Origin: Planctomycetota bacterium
GTDB taxonomy: Bacteria > Planctomycetota > B15-G4
Direction of reading: 5' to 3'
DNA: 64,000 nucleotides
Assembly: GCA_029259695.1 (NCBI GenBank)
Contig: JAJDEQ010000135.1
Coordinates: forward strand, 26,757 to 90,756
The notes under the pieces were generated by a model. It saw only the letters and a list, made by a program, of their open reading frames with translations. It was not told where the DNA came from and ran no database searches. Below are positions 29,201 to 36,317 of this stretch, in pieces (position 1 is the first letter of the stretch; the number at the start of each line of letters is the position of its first letter). A program made the translations under genes and the position numbers.

Positions 29201-29432
29201 GCGGCGAGAGCAGTTCAACGACCAGTCGGGAGAACTCGACGATCTGCGCGACGTGATCGAGCAGACGCACCTCATGTTGCGGGAGATGCAGGAGCGCATG
29301 CGCCGGCTGGAGGAGCGTCTCGACGCCGCGGGTCCGGGTGATCGTTCGCACGGGGCCGGAGAGAGCGCCGGAGCCGACGAGACCGCGCTCATGCGCCACG
29401 CTGTCGAGGATCCGGCCGCCGGAGCGCGCTGA
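26244..29432 (+). CDS. BlaR1-type M56 sensor protease with Cys/His repeats and a giant coiled coil
   Basis: 1062 residues. Membrane spans lie near 12-30, 46-64, 322-343 and 532-550. The M56 zinc-protease domain lies between spans three and four, with HELAH (His420, Glu421, His424) and a downstream EFLCDEW. The loop between spans two and three, about 60 residues in BlaR1, is about 255 here and contains five 13-residue repeats (residues 132-196) of the form EAT(D/G)HPAPIDACT. After span four, where BlaR1 carries its penicillin-binding sensor, there is instead a coiled coil of roughly 470 residues rich in Glu/Arg/Gln with repeats such as RERELERAAEL. Known BlaR1 topology puts both parts outside the cytoplasm. 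It overlaps the BlaI-type gene by 11 bases and presumably cleaves or inactivates that repressor on a signal. The signal is unlikely to be a beta-lactam. Confidence 0.85.
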   Translation: MIADQIDTLVSWLLTYAIHSTVLIGGAWLGLRARRVPSHLMRDTFWKCALAGGLVTSTLQLVLGLSPGSFTLADATDAFSVPAAPVADPAAPGGGSGLPRDVIDMRAAADLRPPRVLRAAGTCGSAGRETGTEATDHPAPIDACTEATGHPAPIDACTEATDHPAPIDACTEATDHPAPIDACTEATGHPAPIDACTEAGTPATSGDGPGEDRRRSATLTDIVVGPQRPADGTALPPSLGGGADRDETSVWLTAAQRDDVQSLPAVVGRAAPEEGARDPAAAVGAVRDGASGPKQAPLLAREREAGSTIAVGADTASAPIPWATLIVTLWFVGAAWGVGRLLLARVRLERHLAPRRPVTDRSVLAVVERLRRAAGMRRPVRVTCSEGLSLPAALGRHEICLPPRAIEGLPASERECMLAHELAHLLRRDPTWLIAGQVIERIFFFQPLNRVARRRVQDAAEFLCDEWAVRHTQGHLSMARCLAEVARWIVAPQGRLAPVVGMAESRSGLLRRIDHLADQRAGGAVPRRPWWRGPAVGVALALTTLLAPGVSTQDAHQEQLEARQRADQARAAAMLREAEEAARKQMAEAQRMLDQAMAQRQAAEQAISELERRRGAGAGRDTQRLSDWQRRMEAEGEPFARLLRLQEAEATAAQETALMLEQRERERERARSLSRERFEAMRDDMLAGQHDDLLTGEHDDLLSAELANERSRGEALHAWLTEMIGQHDPGNVSHQRVRDEANRMEAERRAIEARMARMRAEREQMHARHREYGALRRELDHEREAAMVRLEASENDIAMSELGLRSAEGALSRVRDVFDRVDDDEERRQLEHEIERAVTEVERAQVGVDASRSARRALEVELSRAESRFGNLMDDADHTEQRAEDLEHELEDLAEHVEHLDERRWEIEELEEERLHEQQEQRERFLEELMEREDERMQRQAELLEREAELRERELERAAELRERELERAADFRERELERLDDLQGQRREQFNDQSGELDDLRDVIEQTHLMLREMQERMRRLEERLDAAGPGDRSHGAGESAGADETALMRHAVEDPAAGAR
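26637..26831. repeat. In-frame tandem repeat, five copies of 39 bp
   Basis: Five consecutive 39-base units inside the sensor protease gene differ only by GAC/GGC (Asp/Gly) and a synonymous CCT/CCG change. Each encodes one His and one Cys. The near identity at DNA level points to recent expansion. Confidence 0.95.
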
Positions 29433-29475
29433 GGGCCCTGGGCCGTCGCGGCCGGCTGCGTTACATTGCGCCGGC

Positions 29476-30414
29476 ATGGGTGTGAGCTTCCGGGATCTCC
29501 GCGACCGCTGTCAGCTGCCAGTGCGCGACGGCAACGACGTCGCGGGGCTGCTCTTCGGTGATTGGGCCTCGCTGCCCCTGACCAAGCTGTTCGTCGATTG
29601 GCGGCTCAGTCCGAGCATCGCCACGGTGGGCATGCTGATCACGGGCATCGCCGGCTCGGCGCTCCAGCTCCCGGGCCATCCCTGGCCGGTGGTCGGCGCC
29701 GCGCTGCTGTTGCTCTACTACGTGCTCGATTGCGTCGACGGCGAGGTGGCGCGCTGGCAGGGCGTCGAGAACATCCAGTGGGGGTACTACGAGTACATCT
29801 TCCACCTGCTGGTGAAGCCGGTCTGCTTCCTCGGCGTGGGCACGGCGATCTACCTGGAGACCGGGCGCGTGGCCTACGTGCTCGCCGCCGCGGCGGCGGC
29901 CATCGCGACGCTGTGGCTCAAGATCCTCGTGGAGCTCCCGAGCATCCTGTTCGTCAAGGGCGTGATCAGCTCGCCGCCCGGCAAGGACCGGGCCTACAAG
30001 TTCTTCGCACGCACGCTCGACCTCCCGGAGGATGCATTCGACGCCGACGAGAGCCGACCGAGCGGTGGGTCACGGGAGATCTTCCCGCTCGGAGTCAACC
30101 TCGTCACCCTGCGAGCGCTGGGCACCAACTTCGACGTGGGCCTGGTATTCCTCGTGATCGCGACCGTGCTGGACACGTTCGTGACGCCGCTGGCGCTCCC
30201 GCTGCTGGGCGATACGTCCCTGCGCGGAATCTGGATGGCCTACTACGGCGTCGTGCTGCCCCTGGACTTCCTGGACTATCTGCGCACATACTTGATGCGC
30301 GGGCACTTCAGCGGCGAGATGAAGCGGCTGCTCGTGCTGTCGCACCACTACAAGGTCTCGCACGTCGAGGAGCGCGATCCGCAGGGGCAGGCCGGGAGCG
30401 ACGGGGCGGACTGA
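29476..30414 (+). CDS. CDP-alcohol phosphatidyltransferase-like membrane protein
   Basis: 312 residues with several membrane spans. The family motif D-x2-DG-x2-AR-x8-G-x3-D-x3-D is recognisable as DCVDGEVARWQGVENIQWGY followed by YEYIFH. The first half is exact, but the last two metal/catalytic aspartates are replaced by Glu and His. Family members transfer a phosphoalcohol group from CDP-linked donors during phospholipid synthesis. A long loop between later spans (about 170-215) is hydrophilic. It starts 43 bases after the sensor protease gene on the same strand, so it may belong to that transcription unit. Activity with the altered motif is uncertain. Confidence 0.8.
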   Translation: MGVSFRDLRDRCQLPVRDGNDVAGLLFGDWASLPLTKLFVDWRLSPSIATVGMLITGIAGSALQLPGHPWPVVGAALLLLYYVLDCVDGEVARWQGVENIQWGYYEYIFHLLVKPVCFLGVGTAIYLETGRVAYVLAAAAAAIATLWLKILVELPSILFVKGVISSPPGKDRAYKFFARTLDLPEDAFDADESRPSGGSREIFPLGVNLVTLRALGTNFDVGLVFLVIATVLDTFVTPLALPLLGDTSLRGIWMAYYGVVLPLDFLDYLRTYLMRGHFSGEMKRLLVLSHHYKVSHVEERDPQGQAGSDGAD

Positions 30415-30429
30415 GGTCCGAGACGGCGT

Positions 30430-31779
30430 TCAGGACGTCGCCATGAGACGTCGCCAGGGTCGGTACAGGGCGGCGCCGATGGCCATGATGATCAGCCCCG
30501 TCGAGGTCAGCCGGGCCTCGGCCGTCCACAGCGTGCCGCCCACCACGATCACCGCGGTGAGCCCGTAGACGACGGGGGCCAGCGGGTAGAACGGACTGCG
30601 ATAGGGGCGCGCCAGGTCGGGCTGCCGGCGCCGCAGGCGCAACAATGCGAGCGCCGCGAGGCCGTGGAAGATCCACTCCACGAACACGACCGAGTCCACC
30701 AGTTGCTGGAGCGTGGCGGCGAAGAAGTAGACCAGCACCAGCGCGGCCTGCAGCAGCAGGGCGTTGACCGGCACGCCGCGTCCGGGGTGGACGTGTCCGA
30801 TCGCCCCGAAGAACAACCGCTCCCGTGCCATGGCTACGTAGAGCCAGGGAGCGGTGATCACGTTCACGGCGCACACGCCCACCGCCGAGATGGCCATGCC
30901 GGCGCTGAGCACGCGCTCACCGCGCTCACCCAGGGCGCCGCGGGCCAGCGTCGCGGCGAAACCGGGGTCGGCGGCGAGCCCGTCCAGCCCCAGTGCGTGG
31001 GTGAAGGCGAGGTTCGCCACCAGGTACACGGCGAGCACCGCCGTGACGCCGATGATGATCGCCCGTGGCAGCACGCGTGCCGGTTCGCTCAGGGTGGGCG
31101 CGATGTAGCACACCAGTTGCCAGCCACCGTAGGTGAAGAAGATCGGCAGCAACGCGCTCAACATGCCGCGCAGCAGGGACTGCTCGGCCGGCGCAGCGAC
31201 CGCCGCCACGGTCGCGGCCTGCGCGTCGGGCGCTGACGCGACGAACGACAGCCCAGCCGCCACGAGTCCCGCCACCACGACGAGCTTCACGATCATGCAC
31301 ACGTTCTGCAGCAGGGCGCCCTGCTTCACGCCCACCAGCGTGACGCCGGTGAGCATGGCGATGATCCCGACCGCCGTCGCGGTGTGACTGGCGGAGCCCT
31401 GGGGGCCGATCAGTTCGGGCAGGGCCGCGTGCAGCATGTCCGCCGCGAAGCCGAGGATCGCCGCCATGGCGCCGGTGGAGATGACCGACAACACGACCCA
31501 CGCGAACAGGTAGGCCGGGAAGTCCCCGAAGGCTTCGCGCAGGAACACGAACCAGCCGCCCGAGCGGGGATAGGTCCCGCCCAGTTCGGCGAACGTGAAG
31601 GCCGCGCACATGGCGATCAGCCCGCCGAAGACCCACATGAACAAGTAGGCCCACGGTTCGCGCACGCGCTCGGCAACGGTCTGGGGTGTGAAGAACAACC
31701 CCACGCCGATGATGCCGCCCATGACGAGCAGCGTGGCGTCGAAGGAGTTGAGCTTGCGCACGGGGGCATGGTGCCCCAA
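30430..31779 (-). CDS. APC-family amino-acid permease
   Basis: 449 residues, twelve probable membrane spans. The first span carries the APC signature LLVMGGIIGVGLFFTPQTVA with the glycine-rich unwound segment that binds substrate. FTFAELGGTYPRSGGWFVFL in the third span region and YGGWQLVCYIAPTLSEP with the conserved acidic residue support the call. Such proteins import or exchange amino acids. The start is TTG at 31779 or the in-frame GTG at 31761, with no ATG available. It is the last gene of the minus-strand run that begins with nadA, 59 bases after the carbamoyltransferase, and it converges with the phosphatidyltransferase gene. Confidence 0.9.
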   Translation of the reverse strand: MGHHAPVRKLNSFDATLLVMGGIIGVGLFFTPQTVAERVREPWAYLFMWVFGGLIAMCAAFTFAELGGTYPRSGGWFVFLREAFGDFPAYLFAWVVLSVISTGAMAAILGFAADMLHAALPELIGPQGSASHTATAVGIIAMLTGVTLVGVKQGALLQNVCMIVKLVVVAGLVAAGLSFVASAPDAQAATVAAVAAPAEQSLLRGMLSALLPIFFTYGGWQLVCYIAPTLSEPARVLPRAIIIGVTAVLAVYLVANLAFTHALGLDGLAADPGFAATLARGALGERGERVLSAGMAISAVGVCAVNVITAPWLYVAMARERLFFGAIGHVHPGRGVPVNALLLQAALVLVYFFAATLQQLVDSVVFVEWIFHGLAALALLRLRRRQPDLARPYRSPFYPLAPVVYGLTAVIVVGGTLWTAEARLTSTGLIIMAIGAALYRPWRRLMATS

Positions 31780-31838
31780 TGGGCCGCGTGCATCAACGCG
31801 ATCGCCGCGTCAGCCGGTGCGGTGCGCGGGCCGGGGGC

Positions 31839-33680
31839 TCAGCCGGCGGGAGCGTCGGCGCGATGGGGCGAGGGCACGTAGAAGGGGCCGATCGCGAGGC
31901 CGTCGAGGTGTCCGCGCACGAACGCCCGCACGGCGTCGTCGGGCGTGAGCACGATCGGCTCTTCGTGCATGTTGAAGCTCGTGTTGATCAGGCACGGCAC
32001 GCCGGAGAGGCGTTCGTAGGCGGCGACGATGTCGTAGTAACCCGGGTTCACGTCGCGCCGGATGAGCTGCGGTCTCGCCGTCCCGTCGACGTGCACGGCC
32101 GCAGGGCAGTTCTGCTTCATCCAGTCGGTGCAGTCGCAGGTGATGGTCATGAACTCGGCGGCGTCTTCCGCGCCGTCGAGGCCGGTGTAGCAACGGGCCG
32201 CGTGCTCGTGCAGCGTGACCGGCGCGAAGGGCATGAACTCCGTACGCCCCAGGCGCTGGTTGAGCCACTGGTTCACGCCCGGGTCGCGTCCGTGGTAGAG
32301 GATCGAGCGGTTTCCCAGGGCCCGCGGGCCGTACTCCATGCGGCCGTCGAAGCGCGCGACCACGTCACCCGCGTGGATGCGCTGCGCGACGTGCTGCGCC
32401 AGGTCGTCCGGCCGCTCGTAGGCGAGGTCGGCACGCTCGAGCGCGGCGCGGACGTCGGCCTCGCCGTACTCCGGTCCGAGGTAGACGTCGTGCAGTGGCT
32501 TGCGTTCGGCGCCCGGTTCGAGCGTGAGGAACAGACCCAGTCCCGTGCCACACCCGCCGTCGCCCATGTTGGGGTACACGAAGGTGCGCCGGATCGGGGG
32601 CAACGCGTGCAGGCGCTGGTTGAGCTTGACGTTCGCCGCCACGCCGCCCGAGAGCACCACGTTGTCGCAACCTGTCTCCCGGGCCCACCAGGCCACGAGT
32701 TCGCAGGCGACGATCTCGAGCACGTTCTGGTAGGCCGCCGCCACGTCGATCATGGGGAAGTGCGCGGCGAGGTGGCGCGAGAACGCGATGTTGAGGTTCT
32801 CGACGATCGCGTAGTCACCGCCACCTCGCTCGATGCGCTGCAGCAGGACGTCGGAGAGGACCTGCGGGTCGCCGTAGGCCGCCAGGCCGACGATCTTGCC
32901 GGCGTGGCGGTCGGGGTGGAAGCCGAGCGACGAGGTGACGGTCTCGTAGAGCGTGCCGAGCGAGTGCGGGTAGCGCACATCGTGCAGTCGGCGGATGGCG
33001 CCGTCCTCGCCGAGGCTGATCGAGCCGGCGAGGCCGCTGCCGTAGCCGTCGAGGGTCACGATCAGGGCGCGATCGAGCCCGCTGGCCAGGTAGGCGTTGG
33101 CCGCGTGTGACACGTGGTGTTCGAAGCGGCGCAGCTTGCCCAGCAGCCCGAGCCGTTCCAGCCCCCGTTCGAGTTCTTCGTGCCAATGGCGGTGGTCCCG
33201 TGCCGAGCGGGCCGCCCAGCGTCGCGACGCCAGTTGCGCCATGCGGCGGGAGATCGACGGGCGCTCGGCCGCGAGCCGGTAGCAGAAGCGTTTGAACGCG
33301 TTCTTCTCCAGGCGCTGTCCGGGGCTCCGCAAGCCGTCGATCGGCTCGGTACGTCGTGGGATCCGGGCCTGGGCCGAGCGCAACGCCTGCCGCAACGACG
33401 TGCCGGCGAAGCGGCGCATGAGCTCGCGCTCGGTGCGCACCGCGTTGCGCATGAGCTCCCGCTCGCGCTTCCAGTCGAGGAACGCGTAGGCCACCACGTC
33501 GATCTCGTCCGCGGTCGTGCCGGATGTCTCGAGGGCGCAGGCGATGGCCTGATGGGGGAACCCGGCGTGGTGCTTGCGCCGGCTGAAGCGCTCTTCCCCC
33601 GCGGCGAACAGCACGCGGCCGTCCTCCACCAGCGACGCAGAGGCATCCTTGTCGAGCGGCGAGATGCCCAGGACCTTCAC
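31839..33680 (-). CDS. NodU/CmcH-family carbamoyltransferase
   Basis: 613 residues covering the whole family. The N-terminal Kae1-like domain has GISPLDKDASASLVEDGRV, FEHHVSHAANAYLASG (metal-binding histidines), LSGGVAANVKLNQRL and NMGDGGCGTGLG. The C-terminal YrdC-related domain has RMEYGPRALGNRSIL and NTSFNMHEEPIV. These enzymes make carbamoyl-adenylate from carbamoyl phosphate and ATP and move the carbamoyl group to a hydroxyl of a sugar or antibiotic. The adjacent polysaccharide-deacetylase gene (64 bases upstream) suggests a glycan or glycoconjugate substrate, but this is inference. The start is the GTG at 33680. Confidence 0.93.
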   Translation of the reverse strand: MKVLGISPLDKDASASLVEDGRVLFAAGEERFSRRKHHAGFPHQAIACALETSGTTADEIDVVAYAFLDWKRERELMRNAVRTERELMRRFAGTSLRQALRSAQARIPRRTEPIDGLRSPGQRLEKNAFKRFCYRLAAERPSISRRMAQLASRRWAARSARDHRHWHEELERGLERLGLLGKLRRFEHHVSHAANAYLASGLDRALIVTLDGYGSGLAGSISLGEDGAIRRLHDVRYPHSLGTLYETVTSSLGFHPDRHAGKIVGLAAYGDPQVLSDVLLQRIERGGGDYAIVENLNIAFSRHLAAHFPMIDVAAAYQNVLEIVACELVAWWARETGCDNVVLSGGVAANVKLNQRLHALPPIRRTFVYPNMGDGGCGTGLGLFLTLEPGAERKPLHDVYLGPEYGEADVRAALERADLAYERPDDLAQHVAQRIHAGDVVARFDGRMEYGPRALGNRSILYHGRDPGVNQWLNQRLGRTEFMPFAPVTLHEHAARCYTGLDGAEDAAEFMTITCDCTDWMKQNCPAAVHVDGTARPQLIRRDVNPGYYDIVAAYERLSGVPCLINTSFNMHEEPIVLTPDDAVRAFVRGHLDGLAIGPFYVPSPHRADAPAG

Positions 33681-33744
33681 GAGGTCGCGATCTCACCGCG
33701 CGGGCTGGACGGCCACCGGCCCGCGAGCGCGCTCCCGTCGATCC

Positions 33745-34761
33745 TCACCGGTCGGTCTGTTCGTCGAGACTGCGCTTGAGTCCGGCCACCGTCATGGTGG
33801 TGCCGCCGAGATCGCCCAGGAAGTAGTCGAAGTAGTCGCGGCACGTGTCCAGGAAGCGCGTCAGGTCCCGCTCGTCGTGGACGTAGGGCGTGCAGCCCGG
33901 TTTGAGCGATGGGGCGTGGAAGCTGAATGTGAACGTGCGCACGCCGCGGTCCAGGAGCACGCGGGTGAGTCGACGCAGGTGGACCTGGTCGAAACCCTCC
34001 GGGGACAGCCGCAGACGCTCCACCGCACCGATGCGCGAGAGGATCGCCGGCAGCCTCGCCCAGCGCAGGGAGGGGTGGGTGGCCATGCGGTACAGGCCGT
34101 GCGCGCTGCTCCCGGCGAAGCCGAGGTACGCGCCGGTGAGCGGCAGGCCGAGCAGGCGTCGCCCACGGCCGAACCAGTAGGGCTCGGGGGCGAAGCTGGA
34201 GAAGTCGGGCCCTCCCTCGGCGCCGTAGTCGAAGGGCGGTGAGGGCGACACGTCCACCTCGAAGCCCTCGTCCTCGAGGGTCTCGGCGGTGTGGGGGCCG
34301 ATGCCGTAGCGACCTGCCTGGTAGACGACGGGGCGCACACCCAGGTGCTCTTCGATCGTCTCGCGCAGGTGGTGCAGCTTGGCGGCTTCGAGGTCCCGCG
34401 TGAGGTTGCCCGGGAAGGAGTTGCGCGGGCTGACGTCTTCGTCGAAGGGCGGGCAGACCCAGGGGTGCAGGTGGGCGCCGATCTCGGCCCGGCCGTCTTC
34501 GTGCAGGCCGCGCAGCACGGCGGCCGAGCGCTCGCACTCGGCGACCGGGGAGTCGACCACGTAGCAGGGTCGGATGCCGCGTTCGTCGAACACCGCGTGG
34601 GCCTGTTCGAGGCGTTCGATCGCGGTCACGGACCTGTTGTCGCGATCGAAGCCGCCGCTCCAGTCGAACTCCTCCTCGGCGTCGACCACCACGAGCAGGA
34701 TCGGGGCCTGGGTCCCGGGGAGCTTGATGACCGGCGGTTGCTGTGGGGCGGGCCCGTCCAT
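33745..34761 (-). CDS. Polysaccharide deacetylase-family protein (WalW-like)
   Basis: 338 residues. The first strand of the NodB-type barrel carries an acidic metal/catalytic motif, ILLVVVDAEEEFDWSGG, and a later metal site reads EIGAHLHPWVCPPF. FSFHAPSLKPGCTPY in the last third is a typical final histidine segment. Members remove acetyl groups from polysaccharides. The ATG at 34761 shares a base with the nadA stop (TGATG). It is followed 64 bases later by the carbamoyltransferase, so the two may modify the same glycan. No signal peptide is seen, so it probably acts on an intracellular or lipid-linked substrate. Confidence 0.8.
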   Translation of the reverse strand: MDGPAPQQPPVIKLPGTQAPILLVVVDAEEEFDWSGGFDRDNRSVTAIERLEQAHAVFDERGIRPCYVVDSPVAECERSAAVLRGLHEDGRAEIGAHLHPWVCPPFDEDVSPRNSFPGNLTRDLEAAKLHHLRETIEEHLGVRPVVYQAGRYGIGPHTAETLEDEGFEVDVSPSPPFDYGAEGGPDFSSFAPEPYWFGRGRRLLGLPLTGAYLGFAGSSAHGLYRMATHPSLRWARLPAILSRIGAVERLRLSPEGFDQVHLRRLTRVLLDRGVRTFTFSFHAPSLKPGCTPYVHDERDLTRFLDTCRDYFDYFLGDLGGTTMTVAGLKRSLDEQTDR

Positions 34762-36047
34762 CACGTCCGGGCAGCCTCCGTCACGTCGACCATGCGCTGC
34801 AGGGCGAGGCGCGCATGCTCGCGTACGGCTTCCTGTTCGGTGGAGGTGAGCCGTTCGCGCACGCCGCTGATCTCGTCCACCACGTCGCCGACCTGCACGC
34901 GGTTCTGGTCGGGTGCCTTGCCCTGCATCAGCAGGTCCACCAGGGCCACCAGGTGCGGCGGGTCGTTGCGTGACATCGTCGCGCAACCGCAGCCCATGGA
35001 GTCGCCGTCGGGGATGTCGGCCATGTGCATGACGTCGACCCCGCGCAGGGCCGCCTGATCGCGCGCGTTGCGCACGAAGTGCCCTTCGGTGGCGATGGCG
35101 AGCTTGTCACCGGGCTGGGCGTCGAGCATGGCCTGCCAGAGAAACTTGGTGGAACCGGCGCCGTCCGCGGCCTGCACGACGTCCAGCGGACACTCGGGGT
35201 GCACCAGCACGCGGTAGCCGCGTTCGCGCCAGTAGTCCGTCATCTCCGGTTTGAACACGGTGTGCACGCCGCAGTAGCTGCCCCACAGGATCACCCTGGC
35301 CGCGTCGAGTCGGGCCAGGTCGTCGGGTGCCAGGGCGTCGACGCGCATCTGCATGCCCTCGACGCCGCCGCCCCACTGGAATTGCTGTTCGGGCGGCACG
35401 CCCGTCCACCAACACGCCACCTCGCCGAGGTGCCGATCGGGGACGAAGAAGATGCGCTTTCCCTGGGCCAGGGCCCACTCCATGATCACCTTGGCGTTGC
35501 CGCTGGTGCACACGGCCCCGCCGGTCGCGCCGGCCAGCGCCTTCACGCGACCGGACGTGTTCATGTAGGTGATGACGATCATGTCGTCGCCGAAGCGATC
35601 GCGCAGGTCCTCGAACACCGGCGCGATGTGGTGCTCCTTGGACCACATCTCCATGGTGCAGCCCGAGCGCGGGTTGGTGATGAAGACTTCCTGGTGCGGG
35701 TGGGCCAGGGTCGCGATCGACTCGGCCATGAAGTGCACGGCCGACTCGATGATGTAGTCGGCCTGTTCGTGGGACCGCGCCTGCAGCGCGAGCTCGTAGC
35801 TGTCGGCGATGCGGCCGCCGTAGTGTTCGACGAGCTTCACGATCTCGCCGCCCATGTAGTAGTGGGCCAGCAGCAGCAGTCGCTCGCCGAAGTGGTCGAG
35901 CGCCGGTTGGAGGTAGCGGTCCATCCACGGCAGCACCGTCCCCGGCATGCGATCCGGGAGGGCGAGGTACTCCTCGGCGTACGGCCGGAACTCCTCCTGG
36001 TACCAGTCGAGCGGCAGGTCGGTCTGGCAGATCGGCATCCCGGGCAC
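34761..36047 (-). CDS. nadA: Quinolinate synthase
   Basis: A [4Fe-4S] enzyme that condenses iminoaspartate with dihydroxyacetone phosphate to quinolinate for NAD synthesis. The 428 residues show LLAHYYMGGEIVKL, ADSYELALQAR, ITYMNTSGRVKA, SGNAKVIMEWA, VPDRHLG and cluster-type cysteines in WGSYCGVHTVF, HPECPLDVV and DSMGCGCATM. The GTG at 36047 lacks a clear ribosome site. Upstream an in-frame CTG at 36098 sits 7 bases after a perfect AAGGAG, so the true start may be that CTG, adding 17 residues. nadC is far away (53652) and nadB is not in the window. It is the first gene of the minus-strand run. Confidence 0.94.
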   Translation of the reverse strand: MPGMPICQTDLPLDWYQEEFRPYAEEYLALPDRMPGTVLPWMDRYLQPALDHFGERLLLLAHYYMGGEIVKLVEHYGGRIADSYELALQARSHEQADYIIESAVHFMAESIATLAHPHQEVFITNPRSGCTMEMWSKEHHIAPVFEDLRDRFGDDMIVITYMNTSGRVKALAGATGGAVCTSGNAKVIMEWALAQGKRIFFVPDRHLGEVACWWTGVPPEQQFQWGGGVEGMQMRVDALAPDDLARLDAARVILWGSYCGVHTVFKPEMTDYWRERGYRVLVHPECPLDVVQAADGAGSTKFLWQAMLDAQPGDKLAIATEGHFVRNARDQAALRGVDVMHMADIPDGDSMGCGCATMSRNDPPHLVALVDLLMQGKAPDQNRVQVGDVVDEISGVRERLTSTEQEAVREHARLALQRMVDVTEAART

Positions 36048-36317
36048 GATCTGGATGCCGCTCGAGCGGAAGGAGCGATCGATGGCGCGTGAGGACAGGG
36101 GGGTTCTCCTTGGGGGGCGAGCTCTCGCCCGGCCAGAATCTCACAGCCCGGGGGACGGGGAAAGAGGGGTCGGGCGAGGAGCCGCAGGGAGGGCCGTGCC
36201 GGGGCTGGCCCAGCCATCATGCCCGCGGTTACGCTCGCGCGTCCCGAGTGCGGTCTGACGGCACTGCAGGCCGTGCCGCGCGGACAGCATGGCCCGCCAT
36301 CACTGCTGGGAGGCTCC

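Noticed and set aside
25814..29432. Beta-lactam resistance regulator
   Set aside because: The repressor/protease pair resembles BlaI/BlaR1, but there is no penicillin-binding sensor domain and no beta-lactamase gene nearby.
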